From Rheinheimera sp. (lineage in GTDB: Bacteria > Pseudomonadota > Gammaproteobacteria > Enterobacterales > Alteromonadaceae), in the NCBI RefSeq assembly GCF_020217005.1, contig NZ_JAIWOI010000302.1:1-10000 (forward strand): a DNA stretch of 10,000 nucleotides, read 5' to 3'. Below the pieces are notes generated by a model. The model did no database searches. It was not told where the DNA came from and saw nothing but the letters and a program-made list of their open reading frames with translations. A program made the translations under genes and the position numbers. This document shows, piece after piece, positions 7,425 through 10,000 of this stretch (position 1 is its first letter; each line of letters opens with the position of its first letter).

Positions 7425-7949
7425 TTAATGCAGTATTTGTTGTGCAATCAGACTACTGGACAAACCTAAAGATGATCCAGCCAGAATGTCCAGCGGAAAA
7501 TGTACCCCTAACAGTATCCTGGACAAGCCAATTAAACCAGCCCAGCTAAAAGCTAACCAGGACCACTCTGGGTAAAAACATAATAAAGCACTGGCTACCA
7601 CAAAAGCAGCTGCGGTATGACCTGACGGCAAACTGAATTTATCGGAAGCCTCAATGTGGGCTTGCATTACACCTGCCATCAGCTGATACGGACGCTGACG
7701 ACGAATCGAGTTTTTTAACAGCAAGTACAGAGGCAATTCTATCGCAAAACTGAGCAGCAACAATTCAGTGAAGGCGCTGGCATGGGTTAACTCTAAAGCA
7801 AAAAACAGCACCACCAACAGCAGATACAATGGGCCGTCACCGGTTTTTGAGCACCAGAAACTAAATTGATGGATCCGCTTTTGTTCGCTTTTGCTAAACA
7901 GCGCCAGAAAACAACGTTGATCCCATAATCCGAGCTTTTGTAACCACAT
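7425..7949 (-). CDS. PAP2-family membrane phosphatase (lipid phosphate/undecaprenyl-PP type)
   Basis: This is a 174-aa polytopic membrane protein with hydrophobic segments at about 41-55, 60-78, 113-126, 131-142 and 151-170. The three PAP2 signature motifs are complete: K79-x6-R86-P87, PSGH at 108-111 (catalytic acid/base H111), and S143-R144-x5-H150-x3-D154, with H150 the predicted nucleophile that forms the phospho-enzyme. The active site faces the periplasm in characterised members (PgpB, YbjG), which dephosphorylate undecaprenyl diphosphate or phosphatidylglycerol phosphate. The substrate here cannot be read from the sequence; the small size suits the YbjG/BcrC-like group. ATG 7949 is preceded by GGGTGG at 3 nt spacing, a rather close ribosome binding site. 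It lies 78 nt after the GGDEF-EAL gene and 138 nt before the chemoreceptor start, all in the same direction. Confidence 0.9.
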   Translation of the reverse strand: MWLQKLGLWDQRCFLALFSKSEQKRIHQFSFWCSKTGDGPLYLLLVVLFFALELTHASAFTELLLLSFAIELPLYLLLKNSIRRQRPYQLMAGVMQAHIEASDKFSLPSGHTAAAFVVASALLCFYPEWSWLAFSWAGLIGLSRILLGVHFPLDILAGSSLGLSSSLIAQQILH

Positions 7950-8027
7950 AAGCCACCCGCCGCATTACTTTGACTAGATTTAGCTTAAAGCGACTTAGTG
8001 ACAAACACATGACAAAAAAATAAGCAA

Positions 8028-10000
8028 TTATTTGGACAAAACGCAGCCATAAAGCAAAGCTAAAGCTTCAGCTTCAGGCAAAGGTTTGGCCAATAAATAC
8101 CCCTGAATGGCATCACAAGCCAGAGTACGCAGCAACTGTAACTGGGTTTCGGTTTCCACCCCTTCGGCCAGAATACGTTTGCCTAAACCATGAGCTAAAG
8201 TAATCATGGTTTTAACTATCATCATATCCGAGTCGTTGGCCGCCATCTCTGTGACAAAACTGCGGTCAATTTTGATTTTATCTATCGGCATTTTGCGCAA
8301 ATAGCCCAAAGAAGAGTAGCCGGTACCAAAGTCATCAATAGAAACACGAATGCCCATTTGCTGTAACTCATTGATATAGTTCGAGCCTTTTTCCATATCC
8401 CCCATAGCGGTATTTTCGGTGATTTCCAGCTCCAGCACTGCTGGCGATACCTGATATTTCAGCAACAGTTGCTGAATACGGCTTTTTAAACCGTCGACCT
8501 GAAAATGCACAGGCGACATATTGACCGCCAAAGGTATGTGAATACCTTGCTTTTTCCATTCGGCTAAGGTGCAGACCGCTTTTTCCAACAGCAATAAATC
8601 CAGTTCTTTGCTTAATCCCACTTGTTCGACCAGAGGTAAAAACTGCCCTGGCATTAACAAACCCTTTTCCGGGTGCTCCCAGCGTACTAAAGCTTCAAAA
8701 GCTTCAATTTTTTGCTCACGCAGATCCCACTGAGGCTGAAAATAAAACACAAACTGATCTTGCTCCAAAGCCAATAACAAGTCCTTTTCCAGACTGAGTA
8801 AACGGGCTGACTCCTCTTCCATACCGGGCTGGTAGAAAGTGCATCTTTGGCGCTGACGTTTGCAATGGTGGAAGGCAATATTAGCCTTTTGCAGCAGCAT
8901 ATCGGCTTCTTGTCCGTGCTGTGGCGCACAGGCCAAACCTATACTGGCGGTCAGCTTGATCAGACCATTGTCTGTGGTATAAGGTTTTTCAATGAGTTGT
9001 TCCAGATGCTGTAATGCGAACAGTTTTTGCCTGTCCGTGCTGCAATCTTCCAGTACCAGCGCAAAAATATCACCACCTGTTCTGGCGATTAAACGGGGTT
9101 TAACGATGGACGATTCAAAGCGCCGGTTTACTTCGCGTAAGATCCGGTCACCTTGTTTAAGACCTACAGATTCGTTGACTACTTTAAAGCTATCCAAACC
9201 TATCATCAGTAGGGTGATAGCTTTGTCTGCCTGAACCAGCAGCGATAACTCACGCAGCAGCGCATCACGATTCAAAGCTCCTGTTAAGGGGTCGTGACTA
9301 TCCAGATACTGAGTTTTAGCTGTAAGCTGTTGATTAGTGCTTCGTTCATCTTCCTGTAACCAGATGATCAGGCCTAAGCCTAAAATCACCTGAACTAACA
9401 ATTCCAGATGCTTTAAATACAATACCACTATAGCTGAAACCTGCTGAGAGTCGTGCCACAGCATTGATATTGCACTGGCCAAAAACAAAGCGCCCCATGC
9501 GAGCATAGCGCTGGCTACCACTTTAGTGGCGAAAATACGCTTTGTCAGACTCCAGAGCCAAAAACCTGCCACGCACAAAGCTGCACCAATCAGGAGCAGG
9601 CGCATATACACCTGCAAATACATGGTGATGTTTTGCCACTGTGGCAATAACAAAAACATAGTGACGGAAAAAAATGAAATACCAGTGACCAGTATCAACA
9701 GCTGATTCACAGTCCGGCTGGCCAGCCTTTTCTGTTTTACTGCTTCAAACACCCCAACCAGAATCCAAACTGCAAAGGCGTAACAAAAGCTGATGTATAA
9801 AAACTTAACAGCAAGGCCCAAAAATTCAGCTGCAAATACCGGGCGCCAAAACACTTCAACCAAAATAAAGGCGGCGTAGGCGGTAAAACAACTAAAAGCT
9901 ATGGCCCATGATTTCAGGTAATTACGCTGATAGACCCGAAAAAAATACCAAAGTAAGGCGCAAAGAGTAAGTGCAAACCCAATCTGTGTCAGGTGCAGCA
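8028..10000 (-). CDS. Membrane-anchored GGDEF-EAL protein (5' end outside window), probable c-di-GMP phosphodiesterase
   Basis: About 656 residues are visible. The reading frame stays open to the right window edge (first full codon 9998-9996) and the extra sequence is membrane protein (ALLWYFFRVYQRNYLKSWAI), so TTG 9863 is not the real start. Roughly seven membrane segments precede a GGDEF domain (from SHDPLTGALNR, about 9298-9266) and an EAL domain. The GGDEF motif reads GGDIF (9063-9077), the metal-binding Asp of DxDxFK is Gly (IGLDSFK, codon 9198-9200), and no RxxD inhibitory site is seen; diguanylate cyclase activity is unlikely. The EAL domain keeps its key residues: FEALVRW (EAL at 8688-8696), VNMSP, LEITEN, DDFGTGYSS (DD at 8331-8336), IDKIKID, AEGVET and QGYLLAKP. 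It probably hydrolyses c-di-GMP at the inner membrane. The input sensed by the membrane part is unknown. Confidence 0.93.
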   Translation of the reverse strand, partial: LHLTQIGFALTLCALLWYFFRVYQRNYLKSWAIAFSCFTAYAAFILVEVFWRPVFAAEFLGLAVKFLYISFCYAFAVWILVGVFEAVKQKRLASRTVNQLLILVTGISFFSVTMFLLLPQWQNITMYLQVYMRLLLIGAALCVAGFWLWSLTKRIFATKVVASAMLAWGALFLASAISMLWHDSQQVSAIVVLYLKHLELLVQVILGLGLIIWLQEDERSTNQQLTAKTQYLDSHDPLTGALNRDALLRELSLLVQADKAITLLMIGLDSFKVVNESVGLKQGDRILREVNRRFESSIVKPRLIARTGGDIFALVLEDCSTDRQKLFALQHLEQLIEKPYTTDNGLIKLTASIGLACAPQHGQEADMLLQKANIAFHHCKRQRQRCTFYQPGMEEESARLLSLEKDLLLALEQDQFVFYFQPQWDLREQKIEAFEALVRWEHPEKGLLMPGQFLPLVEQVGLSKELDLLLLEKAVCTLAEWKKQGIHIPLAVNMSPVHFQVDGLKSRIQQLLLKYQVSPAVLELEITENTAMGDMEKGSNYINELQQMGIRVSIDDFGTGYSSLGYLRKMPIDKIKIDRSFVTEMAANDSDMMIVKTMITLAHGLGKRILAEGVETETQLQLLRTLACDAIQGYLLAKPLPEAEALALLYGCVLSK

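Noticed and set aside
7977..8004. Possible minus-strand promoter TTGTCA-N16-TAAATC before the PAP2 gene
   Set aside because: The -10 half matches the consensus poorly and the AT-rich gap would give such matches by chance.
7998..8017. Direct repeat of TTTGTCA (minus strand) between the GGDEF-EAL and PAP2 genes
   Set aside because: There are only two short copies in an AT-rich gap, with no further repetition or dyad, so it is not evidence of an operator.
1..10000. Search for a defence system, toxin-antitoxin pair, CRISPR array, prophage or tRNA-linked island
   Set aside because: Nearly all of the window is covered by recognisable conserved genes with similar base use; no spaced repeats, integrase, RNA genes or small paired ORFs were seen.

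Overview
This window is a stretch of gammaproteobacterial chromosome. The order priA, short ftsN, hslV, hslU, DUF971 gene, together with protein sequences close to those of the E. coli homologues, points to an Alteromonadales/Chromatiaceae-type organism. A Rheinheimera-like host is my best guess, but the genus is inference from memory of the families, not a search. Compared with E. coli (priA-cytR-ftsN-hslV-hslU), cytR is absent between priA and ftsN.

Layout. Positions 1-160 look like the right-hand part of an ERIC-like dispersed repeat cut by the window edge, ending in a GGGTATA terminus. The plus strand then carries priA (replication restart helicase, GTG start), ftsN (divisome activator, unusually short), a strong hairpin, hslV and hslU (the HslUV protease-unfoldase), and a small DUF971 protein 13 nt after hslU. 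A sigma-32-like promoter candidate lies between the hairpin and hslV, consistent with a separate heat-shock transcript hslV-hslU-DUF971. A perfect 26-bp inverted repeat with A and T tracts on its two sides separates these genes from the minus-strand block and can terminate both converging transcripts.

The minus-strand block, read right to left, contains a membrane-anchored GGDEF-EAL protein whose 5' end lies beyond the window, a PAP2-family membrane phosphatase, and a methyl-accepting chemotaxis protein with a duplicated helical (HBM-like) sensor domain. The GGDEF part has lost key residues while the EAL part is intact, so this protein is most likely a c-di-GMP phosphodiesterase. The three genes share direction but have gaps of 78 and 138 nt, so one operon is not established.

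The left block is conserved housekeeping (replication restart, division, proteostasis); the right block is signalling and envelope lipid metabolism. I see no phage, CRISPR, toxin-antitoxin or defence system, no tRNA or rRNA, and no convincing new system. The most notable points are the two repeat-like elements, the linkerless FtsN, the hairpin/sigma-32 overlap, the DUF971-HslUV linkage and the degenerate GGDEF domain. No gene-free stretch exceeds 300 bases.
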